From assembly GCA_026874595.1 (NCBI GenBank), contig CM049313.1, positions 78,998,659 through 79,062,658 on the forward strand: 64,000 nucleotides of DNA. The letters are read 5' to 3'. Numbering within the stretch: the first letter of the stretch is position 1; each line of letters starts with the position of its first letter. A program made the translations under genes and the position numbers. Below the pieces are notes generated by a model. That model had not been told where the DNA came from, ran no database searches, and saw nothing but the letters and a program-made list of their open reading frames with translations. Below are positions 37,900-50,929 of this stretch, in pieces. The stretch is from Sipunculus nudus (lineage: Eukaryota > Annelida > Sipuncula > Golfingiida > Sipunculidae).

Positions 37900-38251
37900 T
37901 TCTTGATATAGATTGTTTGAAATAACGAGACCCGCCAAATTACTTTTTGAGCCTCAACGAATAATTAGATAGTAACTAAGAAATTCAGGAACATTTTAAC
38001 TTGTATCCTCACTGATATGGAAAATTAAACTCTTTCCAGACATTGACAGCATTTGTGATATGACTTTGTGAAATCAATACCACATTGATTTTCAATTTTA
38101 AATGTCTGCTTTTCAAGAGAAAGCGTTCATGTAATTGCACTGGTAATAGAAGGAACGGAAATGCTCTCACCATTTTAATTTTGTGAAATGAGAAGCAGAT
38201 GATCAATTGAGAATAGCGAATGGGGGTAAATCATGACTGCATTGTATGCCG

Positions 38252-38324
38252 GCCTAGATAGCTCAGTTGGGAGAGCGTTAGACTGAAGATCTAAAGGTCC
38301 CTGGTTCAATCCCGGGTCTGGGCA
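38252..38324 (+). tRNA. tRNA-Phe (GAA), copy 16
   Basis: Identical to the consensus; duplicate of copy 13, including the GGTGG wobble in the trailer stem. Confidence 0.95.
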
Positions 38325-40466
38325 TACGATCCGCCATGTACCCCGGTGGTCGGCACCTTTTATTTTGTTTTCGTTGTCGCCAAACATTACTCGCCAGGTG
38401 TCATTGATGTCAATTACAAGGATTTATGCTTGTTAGGTCAGCTAACTGTAAGTCAGCTGAGGTATAGCAATGGCGCTTTGACCGTCCGTTCGCAGGGCAC
38501 AAGTTGTAACTGATGGTCCCAGAAACTGCTAAGTAAAGATCCAGGGAGGTCATTAAAAAATATCCTCGGAAACCTGAAATTAGGTCACTTCGACCTATAT
38601 CCTTCCACCTATATAGCTTGAAAGTACCCCACAAAGTAAAAAAAAAAATTGATATCAAATATGGATTGTCATGAAAATTGCCTTATATATTGACTATAAA
38701 TAATTTTGTCATTTCCCTTAATGGGCTGACGCCACCTGCAATTGTCTTATTGTAACGAATATTTATTTCTATTATTTTAATATATAATGACAACAATCAT
38801 GTCATTTTATCAGCTGTGATTACATCTAGTGTCCCAAAACCTGGTGTGTTTATTGACTACAAATTGTAATCACCCTGTCTGTGTGTCTGTTCGTCTGTCT
38901 GTCTGTTCATCCACACAATTTTGTTTCCAGATGATAATTCCAGGTTGGTTTGACAAATCTTGACTTACATATAGCCCCGCACTGAAGCACGAATCTGTAA
39001 GATTTTTGGGTTATGAAGTCAAAGGTCGAGGTCACAGGACTCACTTGTTTATTAAGATTATGGTTGCATTTTATGCCAAGCTTTTCATCCCAAACCTTCC
39101 ATCTTGCGCATTTAGCTGACTTGGCAGTATGTGGGAGAGCATAAATGATTTTTCTGGGTCGCCATTAAAGTAAGAACCCTGTCGATTTTAGGGCCCAGGG
39201 ATCAAAGACGAATGTTACAGGACCCATTTCTATAAAAAGAATGCGTATGCATTTCAAGCCAAACTTTATGTCACAAACCTTGTATCTTCCGGATATTGCT
39301 CACCTGTCGATAGTGGAAGATTCTCTTTGATTTCGGGGTCATAGGGTGAAAGGTCAAAGTCACAGGGCCCTTCGGTTCACAAATTAGGTTATGGTGGAAA
39401 TCTGCTTTGGACAGTTTGGCTTTAAATATTGATTTTATTAATGACCCACAACTAAAGTAAGAACCATTTTGATTAATAGTGTCCAGAGATCGAAGGTGAA
39501 GGTTATAGGAGCCTCATCTTTAAAAAGATTGTGGAGGCACTGTAAATCAAACTTTTCATCCCAAACTTGCCATCTTTCACACATGGCTTACTCGCCCAAA
39601 GTGAGGAAATCTGTAGCCTTTTGGGTTACCTGGTCAGAGTTAAAGGTCACTTTTATAAAGATTGTTACAGAAATCGAAATGCTGCAAGTTCAAGGATAAT
39701 AAGTTCTCCGATTTTTTGGTCACGAGGTCATTGATTTAAGGTCACAGGACTGTCATTCTGAAAAATTTCTTTAAAAAATATCCTGATAGACAAATTCAGT
39801 TGAGCGTCGAGACCCATGAGTCCTTAGTTTGAGATAAATCATTTAAATTAGTATTGAGTTTTTATTAGCATTAAGAAAGAACTTGAATATTTGCAACCAG
39901 CAGTATTGACTCTTTGTCCTGTATGTTAAAAGATCATACCTTGTAATCAATTCTGAACAGACTGAGTCGCTGGATATTCAGAAAATAATATTCTGAGAGG
40001 GTACTCTCAGAGAATTGGAAGAAAATCTAGTTATGTCGGTAGTAAGGCAGTTCAGTTGAGTATCCTGTTATTGGACATTTACCACACGAGCTGAGCAGTC
40101 ATTTCTATGAATTTGTCTTGATATTAATAGTTTGAAATAACGAGTCCCGCCAAATTACTTTTTGAGCCTCAACGAATAATTTGATAGTAACTAAGAAATT
40201 CAGGAACATTTTAACTTGTATCCTCACTGATATGGAAAATTAAACTCTTTCCAGACATTGACAGCATTTGTGATATGACTTTGTGAAATCAATACCACAT
40301 TGATTTTCAATTTTAAATGTCTGCTTTTCAAGAGAAAGCGTTCATGTAATTGCACTGGTAATAGAAGGAACGGAAATGCTCTCACCATTTTAATTTTGTG
40401 AAATGAGAAGCAGATGATCAATTGAGAATAGCGAATGGGGGTAAATCATGACTGCATTGTATGCCG

Positions 40467-40539
40467 GCCTAGATAGCTCAGTTGGGAGAGCGTTAGACTG
40501 AAGATCTAAAGGTCCCTGGTTCAATCCCGGGTCTGGGCA
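40467..40539 (+). tRNA. tRNA-Phe (GAA), copy 17
   Basis: Identical to the consensus, with intact leader and trailer. Confidence 0.95.
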
Positions 40540-42692
40540 TACGGTCCGCCATGTACCCCGGCGGTCGGCACCTTTTATTTTGTTTTCGTTGTCGCCAAAC
40601 ATTACTGGCCAGGTGTCATTGATGTCAATTACAAGGATTTATGCTTGTTAGGTCAGCTGACTGTAAGTCAACTGAGGTATAGCAATGGCGCTTTGACCGT
40701 CGTGCGTCCTGCCGTCCGTTCGCAGGGCACAAGTTGTAACTGATGGTCCCAGAAACTGCTAAGTAAAGAGGTCATTAAAAAATATCCTCGGAAACCTGAA
40801 ATTAGGTCACTTCGACCTATATCCTTCCACCTATAGGGCTTGAAAGTACCCCACAAAGTAAAAAAAAAAATTGATATCAAATATGGATTGTCATGAAAAT
40901 TGCCTTATATATTGACTATAAATAATTTTGTCATTTCCCTTAATGGGCTGACGCCACCTGCATTTTTCTTATTGTAACGAATATTTATTTCTATTATTTT
41001 ACTATATAATGACAACAATCATGTCATTTTATCAGCTGTGATTACATCTAGTGTCCCAAAACCTGGTGTGTTTATTGACTGCAAATAGTAATCACCCTGT
41101 CTGTGTGTCTGTTCGTCTGTCTGTCTGTTCATCCACACAATTTTGTTTCCAGATGATAATTCCAGGTTGGTTTGACAAATCTTGACTTACATATGGCCCC
41201 CCACTGAAGCACGAATCTGTAAGATTTTTGGGTTATGAGGTCAAAGGTCGAGGTCACAGGACTCACTTGTTTAAAAAGATTATGGTTGCATTTTATGCCA
41301 AGCTTTTCATCCCAAACCTTCCATCTTGCGCATTTAGCTGACTTGGCAGTATGTGGGAGAGCATAAATGATTTTTCTGGGTCGCCATTAAAGTAAGAACC
41401 CTGTCGATTTTGGGGCACAGCGATCAAAGACGAAGGTTACAGGACCCATTTCTATAAAAAGAATGCGTATGCATTTCAAGCCAAACTTTATGTCACAAAC
41501 CTTGTATCTTCCGGATATTGCTGACCTGTCGATACTGGAAGATTCTTTTTGATTTCGGGGTCATAGAGTCAAAGGTCAAAGTCACAGGGCCCATCGGTTC
41601 ACAAATTAGGTTATGGTGGAAATCTGCTTTGGACAGACAGTTTGGCTTTAAATATTGATTTTATTAATGACCCACAACTAAAGTAAGAACCATTTTGATT
41701 TATAGTGTCCAGAGATCGAAGGTGAAGGTTATAGGAGCCTCATCTTTAAAAAGATTGTGGAAGCACTGTAAATCAAACTTTTCATCCCAAACTTTCCATC
41801 TTTCACATATGGCTTATTCGCCCAAAGTGAGGAAATCTGTAGCTTTTTGGGTTACCTGGTCAGAGTTAAAGGTCACTTTTATAAAGATTGTTACAGAAAT
41901 CGAAATGCTGCAAGTTCAAGGATAATAAGTTCTCCGATTTTTTGGTCACGAGGTCATTGATTTAAGGTCACAGGACTGTCATTCTGAAAAAAATTCTTTA
42001 AAAAATATCCTGATAGACAAATTCAGTTGACCGTCGAGACCCATGAGTCCCTAGTTTGAGATAAATTATTTAAATTAGTATTGAGTTTTTATTAGCATTA
42101 AGAAAGAACTTGAATATTTGCAACCCACAGTATTGACTCTTTGTCCTGTATGTTTAAATATCATACCTTGTAATCAATTCTGAACAGACTGAGTCACTGG
42201 ATATTCAGAAAATAATATTCTGAGAGGGTACTCTCAGAGAATTGGAAGAAAATCTAGTTATGTCGGTAGTAAGGCAGTTCAGTTGAGTATCCTGTTATTG
42301 GACATTTACCACACGAGCTGAGCAGTCATTTCTATGCATTTAACTTGATATAGATAGTTTGAAATAACGAGACCCGCCAAATTACTTTTTGAGCCTCAAC
42401 GAATAATTTGATAGTAACTAAGAAATTCAGGAACATTTTAACTTGTATCCTCACTGATATTGAAAATTAAACTCTTTCCAGACATTGACAGCACTTGTGA
42501 TATGACTTTGTGAAATCAATACCACATTGATTTTCAATTTTAAATGTCTGCTTTTCAAGAGAAAGCGTTCATGTAATTGCACTGGTAATAGAAGGAACGG
42601 AAATGCTCTCACCATTTTAATTTGTGAAATGAGAAGCAGATGATCAATTGAGAATAGCGAATGGGGGCAAATCATGACTGCATTGTATGCCG

Positions 42693-42765
42693 GCCTAGAT
42701 AGCTCAGTTGGGAGAGCGTTAGACTGAAGATCTAAAGGTCCCTGGTTCAATCCCGGGTCTGGGCA
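42693..42765 (+). tRNA. tRNA-Phe (GAA), copy 18
   Basis: Identical to the consensus. The trailer stem has the pairing-neutral GGTGG variant also seen in copies 13 and 16. Confidence 0.95.
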
Positions 42766-44925
42766 TACGGTCCGCCATGTACCCCGGTGGTCGGCACCTT
42801 TTATTTTGTTTTCGTTGTCGCCAAACATTACTGGCCAGGTGTCTTTGATGTCAATTACAAGGATTTATGCTTGTTAGGTCAGCTAACTGTAAGTCAACTG
42901 AGGTATAGCAATGGCGCTTTGACCGTCGTGCGTCCTGCCGTCCGTTCGCAGGGCACAAGTTGTAACTGATGGTCCCAGAAACTGCTAAGTAAAGATCCAG
43001 AGAGGTCATTAAAAAATATCCTCGGAAACCTGAAATTAGGTCACTTCGACCTATATCCTTCCACCTATAGGGCTTGAAAGTACCCCACAAAGTAAAAAAA
43101 ATTGATATCAAATATGGACTGTCATGAAAATTGCCTTATATAGTGACTATTAATAATTTTGTCATTTCCCTTAATGAGCTGACGCCACCTGCATTTTTCT
43201 TATTGTAACGAATATTTATTTCTATTATTTTACTATATAATGACAACAATCATGTCATTTTATCAGCTGTGATTACATCTAGTGTCCCAAAACCTGGTGT
43301 GTTTATTGACTACAAATAGTAATCACCCTGTCTGTGTGTCTGTTCGTCTGTCTGTCTGTTCATCCACACAATTTTGTTTCCAGATGATAATTCCAGGTTG
43401 GTTTGACAAATCTTGACTTACATATGGCCCCGCACTGAAGCACGAATCTGTAAGATTTTTGGGTTATGAGGTCAAAGGTCGAGGTCACAGGACTCACTTG
43501 TTTATAAAGATTATGGTTGCATTTTATGCCAAGCTTTTCATCCCAAACCTTCCATCTTGCGCATTTAGCTGACTTGGTAGTATGTGGGAGAGCATAAATG
43601 ATTTTTCTGGGTCGCCATTAAAGTAAGAACCCTGTCGATTTTAGGGCCCAGCGATCAAAGACGAATGTTACAGGACCCATTTCTATAAAAAAAGAATGCG
43701 TATGCATTTCAAGCCAAACTTTATGTCACAAACCTTGTATCTTGCTGATATTGCTCTCCTGTCGATAGTGCAAGATTCTCTTTGATTTCGGGGTCATAGG
43801 GTGAAAGGTCAAAGTCACAGGGCCCTTCGGTTCACAAATTAGGTTATGGTGGAAATCTGCTTTGGACAGACAGTTTGGCTTTAAATATTGATTTTATTAA
43901 TGACCCACAACTAAAGTAAGAACCATTTTGATTTATAGTGTCCAGAGATCGAAGGTGAAGGTTATAGGAGCCTCATCTTTAAAAAGATTATGGAAGCACT
44001 GTAAATCAAACTTTTCATCCCAAACTTTCCATCTTTCACACATGGCTTACTCGCCCAAAGTGAGGAAATCTGTAGCCTTTTGGGTTACCTGGTCAGAGTT
44101 AAAGGTCACTTTTATAAAGATTGTTACAGAAATCGAAATGCTGCAAGTTCAAGGATAATAAGTTCTCCGATTTTTTGGTCACGAGGTCATTGATTTAAGG
44201 TCACAGGACTGTCATTCTGAAAAATTTCTTTAAAAAATATCCTGATAGACAAATTCAGTTGAGCGTCGAGACCCATGAGACCTTAGTTTGAGATAAATCA
44301 TTTAAATTAGTATTGAGTTTTTATTAGCATTAAGAAAGAACTTGAATATTTGCAACCAGCAGTATTGACTCTTTGTCCTGTATGTTAAAAGATCATACCT
44401 TGTAATCAATTCTGAACAGACTGAGTCGCTGGATATTCAGAAAATAATATTCTGAGAGGGTACTCTCAGAGAATTGGAAGAAAATCTAGTTATGTCGGTA
44501 GTAAGGCAGTTCAGTTGAGTATCCTGTTATTGGACATTTACCACACGAGCTGAGCAGTCATTTCTATGAATTTGTCTTGATATAGATAGTTTGAAATAAC
44601 GAGACCCGCCAAATTACTTTTTGAGCCTCAACGAATAATTTGATAGTAACTAAGAAATTCAGGAACATTTTAACTTGTATCCTCACTGATATGGAAAATT
44701 AAACTCTTTCCAGACATTGACAGCATTTGTGATATGACTTTGTGAAATCAATACCACATTGATTTTCAATTTTAAATGTCTGCTTTTCAAGAGAAAGCGT
44801 TCATGTAATTGCACTGGTAATAGAAGGAACGGAAATGCTCTCACCATTTTAATTTTGTGAAATGAGAAGCAGATGATCAATTGAGAATAGCGAATGGGGG
44901 TAAATCATGACTGCATTGTATGCCG

Positions 44926-44998
44926 GCCTAGATAGCTCAGTTGGGAGAGCGTTAGACTGAAGATCTAAAGGTCCCTGGTTCAATCTCGGGTCTGGGCA
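44926..44998 (+). tRNA. tRNA-Phe (GAA), copy 19, one T-stem change
   Basis: C61 is changed to T, turning the G53-C61 pair into a G-U wobble. This lies in the B box (ggttcaatct), so transcription may be weakened. All other bases match the consensus. Confidence 0.9.
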
Positions 44999-47150
44999 TA
45001 CGGTCCGCCATGTACCCCGGCGGTCGGCACCTTTTATTTTGTTTTCGTTGTCGCCAAACATTACTGGCCAGGTGTCATTGATGTCAATTACAAGGATTTA
45101 TGCTTGTTAGGTCAGCTGACTGTAAGTCAACTGAGGTATAGCAATGGCGCTTTGACCGTCGTGCGTCCTGCCGTCCGTTCGCAGGGCACAAGTTGTAACT
45201 GATGGTCCCAGAAACTGCTAAGTAAAGAGGTCATTAAAAAATATCCTCGGAAACCTGAAATTAGGTCACTTCGACCTATATCCTTCCACCTATAGGGCTT
45301 GAAAGTACCCCACAAAGTAAAAAAAAAATTGATATCAAATATGGATTGTCATGAAAATTGCCTTATATATTGACTATAAATAATTTTGTCATTTCCCTTA
45401 ATGGGCTGACGCAACCTGCATTTTTCTTATTGTAACGAATATTTATTTCTATTATTTTACTATATAATGACAACAATCATGTCATTTTATCAGCTGTGAT
45501 TACATCTAGTGTCCCAAAACCTGGTGTGTTTATTGACTGCAAATAGTAATCACCCTGTCTGTGTGTCTGTTCGTCTGTCTGTCTGTTCATCCACACAATT
45601 TTGTTTCCAGATGATAATTCCAGGTTGGTTTGACAAATCTTGACTTACATATGGCCCCCCACTGAAGCACGAATCTGTAAGATTTTTGGGTTATGAGGTC
45701 AAAGGTCGAGGTCACAGGACTCACTTGTTTAAAAAGATTATGGTTGCATTTTATGCCAAGCTTTTCATCCCAAACCTTCCATCTTGCGCATTTAGCTGAC
45801 TTGGCAGTATGTGGGAGAGCATAAATGATTTTTCTGGGTCGCCATTAAAGTAAGAACCCTGTCGATTTTGGGGCACAGCGATCAAAGACGAAGGTTACAG
45901 GACCCATTTCTATAAAAAGAATGCGTATGCATTTCAAGCCAAACTTTATGTCACAAACCTTGTATCTTCCGGATATTGCTGACCTGTCGATACTGGAAGA
46001 TTCTTTTTGATTTCGGGGTCATAGAGTCAAAGGTCAAAGTCACAGGGCCCATCGGTTCACAAATTAGGTTATGGTGGAAATCTGCTTTGGACAGACAGTT
46101 TGGCTTTAAATATTGATTTTATTAATGACCCACAACTAAAGTAAGAACCATTTTGATTTATAGTGTCCAGAGATCGAAGGTGAAGGTTATAGGAGCCTCA
46201 TCTTTAAAAAGATTGTGGAAGCACTGTAAATCAAACTTTTCATCCCAAACTTTCCATCTTTCACATATGGCTTATTCGCCCAAAGTGAGGAAATCTGTAG
46301 CCTTTTGGGTTACCTGGTCAGAGTTAAAGGTCACTTTTATAAAGATTGTTACAGAAATCGAAATGCTGCAAGTTCAAGGATAATAAGTTCTCCGATTTTT
46401 TGGTCACGAGGTCATTGATTTAAGGTCACAGGACTGTCATTCTGAAAAAAATTCTTTAAAAAATATCCTGATAGACAAATTCAGTTGACCGTCGAGACCC
46501 ATGAGTCCCTAGTTTGAGATAAATTATTTAAATTAGTATTGAGTTTTTATTAGCATTAAGAAAGAACTTGAATATTTGCAACCCGCAGTATTGACTCTTT
46601 GTCCTGTATGTTTAAATATCATACCTTGTAATCAATTCTGAACAGACTGAGTCGCTGGATATTCAGAAAATAATATTCTGAGAGGGTACTCTCAGAGAAT
46701 TGGAAGAAAATCTAGTTATGTCGGTAGTAAGGCAGTTCAGTTGAGTATCCTGTTATTGGACATTTACCACACGAGCTGAGCAGTCATTTCTATGCATTTA
46801 ACTTGATATAGATAGTTTGAAATAACGAGACCCGCCAAATTACTTTTTGAGCCTCAACGAATAATTTGATAGTAACTAAGAAATTCAGGAACATTTTAAC
46901 TTGTATCCTCACTGATATTGAAAATTAAACTCTTTCCAGACATTGACAGCACTTGTGATATGACTTTGTGAAATCAATACCACATTGATTTTCAATTTTA
47001 AATGTCTGCTTTTCAAGAGAAAGCGTTCATGTAATTGCACTGGTAATAGAAGGAACGGAAATGCTCTCACCATTTTAATTTGTGAAATGAGAAGCAGATG
47101 ATCAATTGAGAATAGCGAATGGGGGTAAATCATGACTGCATTGTATGCCG

Positions 47151-47223
47151 GCCTAGATAGCTCAGTTGGGAGAGCGTTAGACTGAAGATCTAAAGGTCCC
47201 TGGTTCAATCCCGGGTCTGGGCA
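47151..47223 (+). tRNA. tRNA-Phe (GAA), copy 20
   Basis: Identical to the consensus. Its monomer ends at the LINE insertion, so the next tRNA lies 8,503 bp away, or 2,239 bp once the 6,264-bp insertion with its extra target copy is removed. Confidence 0.95.
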
Positions 47224-49344
47224 TACGGTCCGCCATGTACCCCGGCGGTCGGCACCTTTTATTTTGTTTTCGTTGTCGCCAAACATTACTGGCCAGGTGT
47301 CAATGATGTCAATTACAAGGATTTATGCTTGTTAGGTCAGCTAACTGTAAGTCAACTGAGGTATAACAATGGCGCTTTGACCGTCGTGCGTCCTGCCGTC
47401 CGTTCGCAGGGCACAAGTTGTAACTGATGGTCCCAGAAACTGCTAAGTAAAGATCCAGGGAGGTCATTAAAAAATATCCTCGGAAACCTGAAATTAGGTC
47501 ACTTCGACCTATATCCTTTCACCTATATAGCTTGAAAGTACCCCACAAAGTAAAAAAAAATTGATATCAAATATGGATTGTCATGAAAATTGCCTTATAT
47601 ATTGACTATAAATTATTTTGTCATTTCCCTTAATGGGCTGACGCCACCTGCATTTTTCTTATTGGAACGAATATTTATTTCTATTATTTTACTATATAAT
47701 GACAACAATCATATCATTTTATCAGCTGTGATTACATCTAGTGTCCCAAAACCTGGTGTGTTTATTGACTACAAATAGTAATCACCCTGTCTGTGCGTCT
47801 GTTCGTCTGTCTGTCTGTTCATCCACACAATTTTGTTTCCAGATGATAATTCCAGGTTAATTTGACAAATCTTGTCTTACATATGGCCCCCCACTGAAGC
47901 ACGAATCTGTAAGATTTTTGGGTTATGAGGTCAAAGGTCGAGGTCACAGGACTCACTTGTTTATAAAGATTATGGTTGCATTTTATGCCAAGCTTTTCAT
48001 CCCAAACCTTCCATCTTAGCTGACTTGGCAGTATGTGGGAGAGCATAAATGATTTTTCTGGGTCGCCATTAAAGTAAGAACCCTGTCGATTTTAGGGCCC
48101 AGCGATCAAAGACGAATGTTACAGGACCCATTTCTATAAAAAGAATGCGTATGCATTTCAAGCCAAACTTTATGTCACAAACCTTGTATCTTCCGGATAT
48201 TGCTCACCTGTCGACAGTGGAAGATTCTCTTTGATTTCGGGGTCATAGGGTGAAAGGTCAAAGTCACAGGGCCCTTCGGTTCACAAATTAGGTTATGGTG
48301 GAAATCTGCTTTGGACAGACAGTTTGGCTTTAAATATTGATTTTATAAATGGCCCACAACTAAAGTAAGAACCATTTTGATTTATAGTGTCCAGAGATCG
48401 AAGGTGAAGGTTATAGGAGCCTCATCTTTAAAAAGATTGTGGAAGCACTGTAAATCAAACTTTTCATCCCAAACTTTCCATCTTTCACACATGGCTTACT
48501 CGCCCAAAGTGAGGAAATCTGTAGCCTTTTGGGTTACCTGGTCAGAGTTAAAGGTCACTTTTATAAAGATTGTTACAGAAATCGAAATGCTGCAAGTTCA
48601 AGGATAATAAGTTCTCCGATTTTTTGGTCACGAGGTCATTGATTTAAGGTCACAGGACTGTCATTCTGAAAAATTTCTTTAAAAAATATCCTGATAGACA
48701 AATTCAGTTGAGCGTCGAGACCCATGAGTCCCTAGTTTGAGATAAATTATTTAAATTAGTATTGAGTTTTAATAAGCATTAAGAAAGAACTTGAATATTT
48801 GCAATCCGCAGTATTGACTCTTTGTCCTGTATGTTAAAAGATCATACCTTGTAATCAATTCTGAACAGACTGAGTCGCTGGATATTCAGAAAATAATATT
48901 CTGAGAGGGTACTCTCAGAGAATTGGAAGAAAATCTAGTTATGTCGGTAGTAAGGCAGTTCAGTTGAGTATCCTGTTATTGGACATTTACCACACGAGCT
49001 GAGCAGTCATTTCTATCAATATTTCTTGATAAAGATAGTTTGAAATAACGAGACCCACCAAATTACTTTTTGAGCCTCAACGAATAATTTGATAGTAACT
49101 AAGAAATTCAGGAACTTTTTACCTTGTATCCTCACTGATATGGAAAATTAAACTCTTTCCAGACATTGACAGCATTTGTGATATGACTTTGTGAAATCAA
49201 TACCACATTGATTTTCAATTTTAAATGTCTGCTTTTCAAGAGAAAGCGTTCATGTAATTGCACTGGTAATAGAAGGAACGGAAATGCTCTCACCATTTTA
49301 ATTTTGTGAAATGAGAAGCAGATGATCAATTGAGAATAGCGAAT

Positions 49345-49361
49345 GGGGGGGGGGGGGGGGG
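49345..49361 (+). repeat. Expanded G-run (17 G) beside the LINE insertion
   Basis: Seventeen G followed by cggg, nine bases before the first target-site duplication. It is atypical for subfamily B, where neighbouring copies have only five G. Confidence 0.85.
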
Positions 49362-49369
49362 CGGGAAAT

Positions 49370-49377
49370 CATGACTG
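49370..49377 (+). repeat. LINE target-site duplication, left copy
   Basis: CATGACTG, matching 55634-55641. Uninterrupted monomers read aaatcatgactgcattg at this place, so this is the original target sequence. Confidence 0.9.
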
Positions 49378-49394
49378 AATTGAATTGAATTGAG
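49378..49394 (-). repeat. Pentanucleotide 3' tail of the LINE
   Basis: Three tandem aattg units on the plus strand (CAATT on the element strand) directly next to the target duplication. Such a short-repeat tail, in place of poly(A), is known from CR1, L2 and related elements. Confidence 0.8.
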
Positions 49395-49431
49395 TTTATT
49401 AGCTTCGCTATTCGTACAATAATAGGATTTT

Positions 49432-49606
49432 GCTAATACATGACATCACAGGTAACAGATAAATAATACATGACACCACATGTAACAGATAAATAATACA
49501 TGAAATCAAAAGTGACAACTGCATACTACATAATATCACAGGTAACGGTTAATAATACTTGACATAACTGGTAACAGTAAATAATACATGATATCACAGA
49601 TAATGT
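49432..49606 (-). repeat. ~30-bp tandem repeats in the LINE 3' UTR
   Basis: About six imperfect copies of a 29-30-bp unit containing aataatacatgacatcaca and ggtaacag, at about 49435, 49465, 49495, 49525, 49554 and 49583. The whole 3' UTR (49378-49822) has no other recognisable feature. Confidence 0.75.
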
Positions 49607-49822
49607 CCGGATATCATACAGGTGTAAACAGGTGTACAGATATACCGGGCAGATTATAACATGTTACAAATTAGATATTCAGGTGCATGAAAACATAGAA
49701 GAAATACAAGTGATGTTTTTTAACAGAAAAAACAAAGAACTATAAATATGTTTATCAGGTGTCTCGCATATTAATCATGTTGGCATATGAAAGGTTAGAT
49801 ATCATTCTTAGTTTGTAAGAAT

Positions 49823-50410
49823 CTATAAGTTGCCTCGTACAGTTATTGCAGATTTCAGAAAATTGCCAAGAGCTTGAATACTTTCATAGTCGTCACTTCC
49901 CATTATAAAGTCAAACATTTCTAGGTCACTATATGTATATATATGAGGGAAAATCTCGGTAGTTATGTTTAACATATCTCTTTTTGGCCCATTCAGTTTT
50001 GGACATCGCATCAAAAAATGAAGTGCGTTCTCTATTTCATTCGGACAGTAGTTGCAAATTCGATTTTGAACAGGTATTTTCTGTGGTCTGTGGTATCTGC
50101 CCGATTCTATTAATAAATTATGTGAGCTGGTTCTTAACCTTGCTATATTCTTTCTTAAATGAAAGTCAGTGATAACAGTAAGATAGGGTTCTTGTTTAAA
50201 TTCTTTTTTATATCTTGAATATGTTCTAAGTTTAGAATCTGGGTTGTGTTTAATGCTGTTTAATTCTTGTAACCATCGCTTTTTAAAGTCCAATATGGAT
50301 ATTTTTTTAACTAATTTATGGAGATTTTGGTTTGTGGAGTCTTGATTGTGCCATATTTCACTCATGTCTAAGTATTGCAGGGTTGATTTAATAAAATATA
50401 ACCATACCAT
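49823..50410 (-). pseudogene. LINE ORF2 fragment: C-terminal region with Cys/His motif
   Basis: A 195-codon open frame forming the end of ORF2. Residues 119-136 contain C-X2-C-X8-H-X4-C (C119, C122, H131, C136), the kind of C-terminal Cys/His motif found after the reverse transcriptase of many non-LTR elements and thought to help bind the template. It overlaps the preceding fragment (ending 50368) in another frame, so a single-base indel near 50,405-50,415 separates them. The apparent start codon is only an artefact of the frameshift. Confidence 0.85.
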
Positions 50411-50913
50411 TTTGAGCTATTATTTTGTGAAAGATTTATATTTGTCATGTAACAGTCATATAAGATTGAGTCATTAGGGAGATTAATGATTCTTATCCAA
50501 TTTTTAATGGATGCAGATAGAATATCGATACTGACAGAAAGTCTACCCAATTCCCCTCTTACTGCAAAATAACTTGTACGTCTGTGTACTCCTAAGATAT
50601 GTTTACAAAACATAAGATCTAAAGATTCTGGAGAATATTTGTCTATTACAGATATGGGGTTACTACTAAAGTATTTATCAGTATCAAAAGTATAAGGCTC
50701 CCAAATTTCACAAGCATAGGTGAGTATTGGTTTAATCATTTGGTCGAACAAATTACAAAATGTATTTATATTATTATTACATCCATATATAGATTTACTA
50801 AGTTTAAATAGACTTTTCTTAGCTTTTTCTTTTAATTCTTTAAGTGCCATGCTGAAATTTCCATTCGCACTTATAGTTATGCCAAGATATTTGTAGGAGT
50901 TGCATGTTTCCAA
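50368..50913 (-). pseudogene. LINE ORF2 fragment: thumb and linker region
   Basis: A 181-codon frame that follows the reverse transcriptase palm. It opens with the NSYKYLGITIS motif, well known just after the palm in non-LTR reverse transcriptases. Upstream in the same frame, out to about 50,955, sits readable homologous sequence (SGRKIKQTFNLAGHQLE). This puts the first frameshift at about 50,950-50,960, where the RT frame is lost. No further motif is recognised. Confidence 0.85.
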
Positions 50914-50929
50914 CTGATGACCAGCTAGA

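Larger units (their letters stand above)
31368..39745 (+). repeat. 8,378-bp three-monomer block, second copy
   Basis: Directly adjacent to and in the same orientation as the first copy; no difference was found in spot checks along its length. Identity with the first copy continues to 39,816. The breakpoint must therefore lie within about 31,368-31,438, where both repeat ends match, as expected for unequal crossing-over between monomers in register. Confidence 0.93.
39822..42838 (+). repeat. Two-monomer duplication, first copy (approximate limits)
   Basis: Matches about 44,281-47,296 at an offset of 4,458-4,459 bp with about 1% differences. Shared private marks are gtaaagaggtcatt (8-bp loss), catatggcttattcg, gttgaccgtcgag, tgtttaaatatcatacc, gatattgaaaattaaac and a missing T in attttaatttgtg. 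Differences include gatattaatag against gatatagatag. It is older than the 8,378-bp event. Limits are set by the first clear mismatches and are not exact. Confidence 0.75.
44281..47296 (+). repeat. Two-monomer duplication, second copy (approximate limits)
   Basis: Partner of the segment at 39,822-42,838. Beyond about 47,296 the flanks differ: monomer 20 has ctatatagcttg and caatgatg where monomer 18 has ctatagggcttg and ctttgatg. This places the right end close to the trailer of tRNA 20. Confidence 0.75.
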
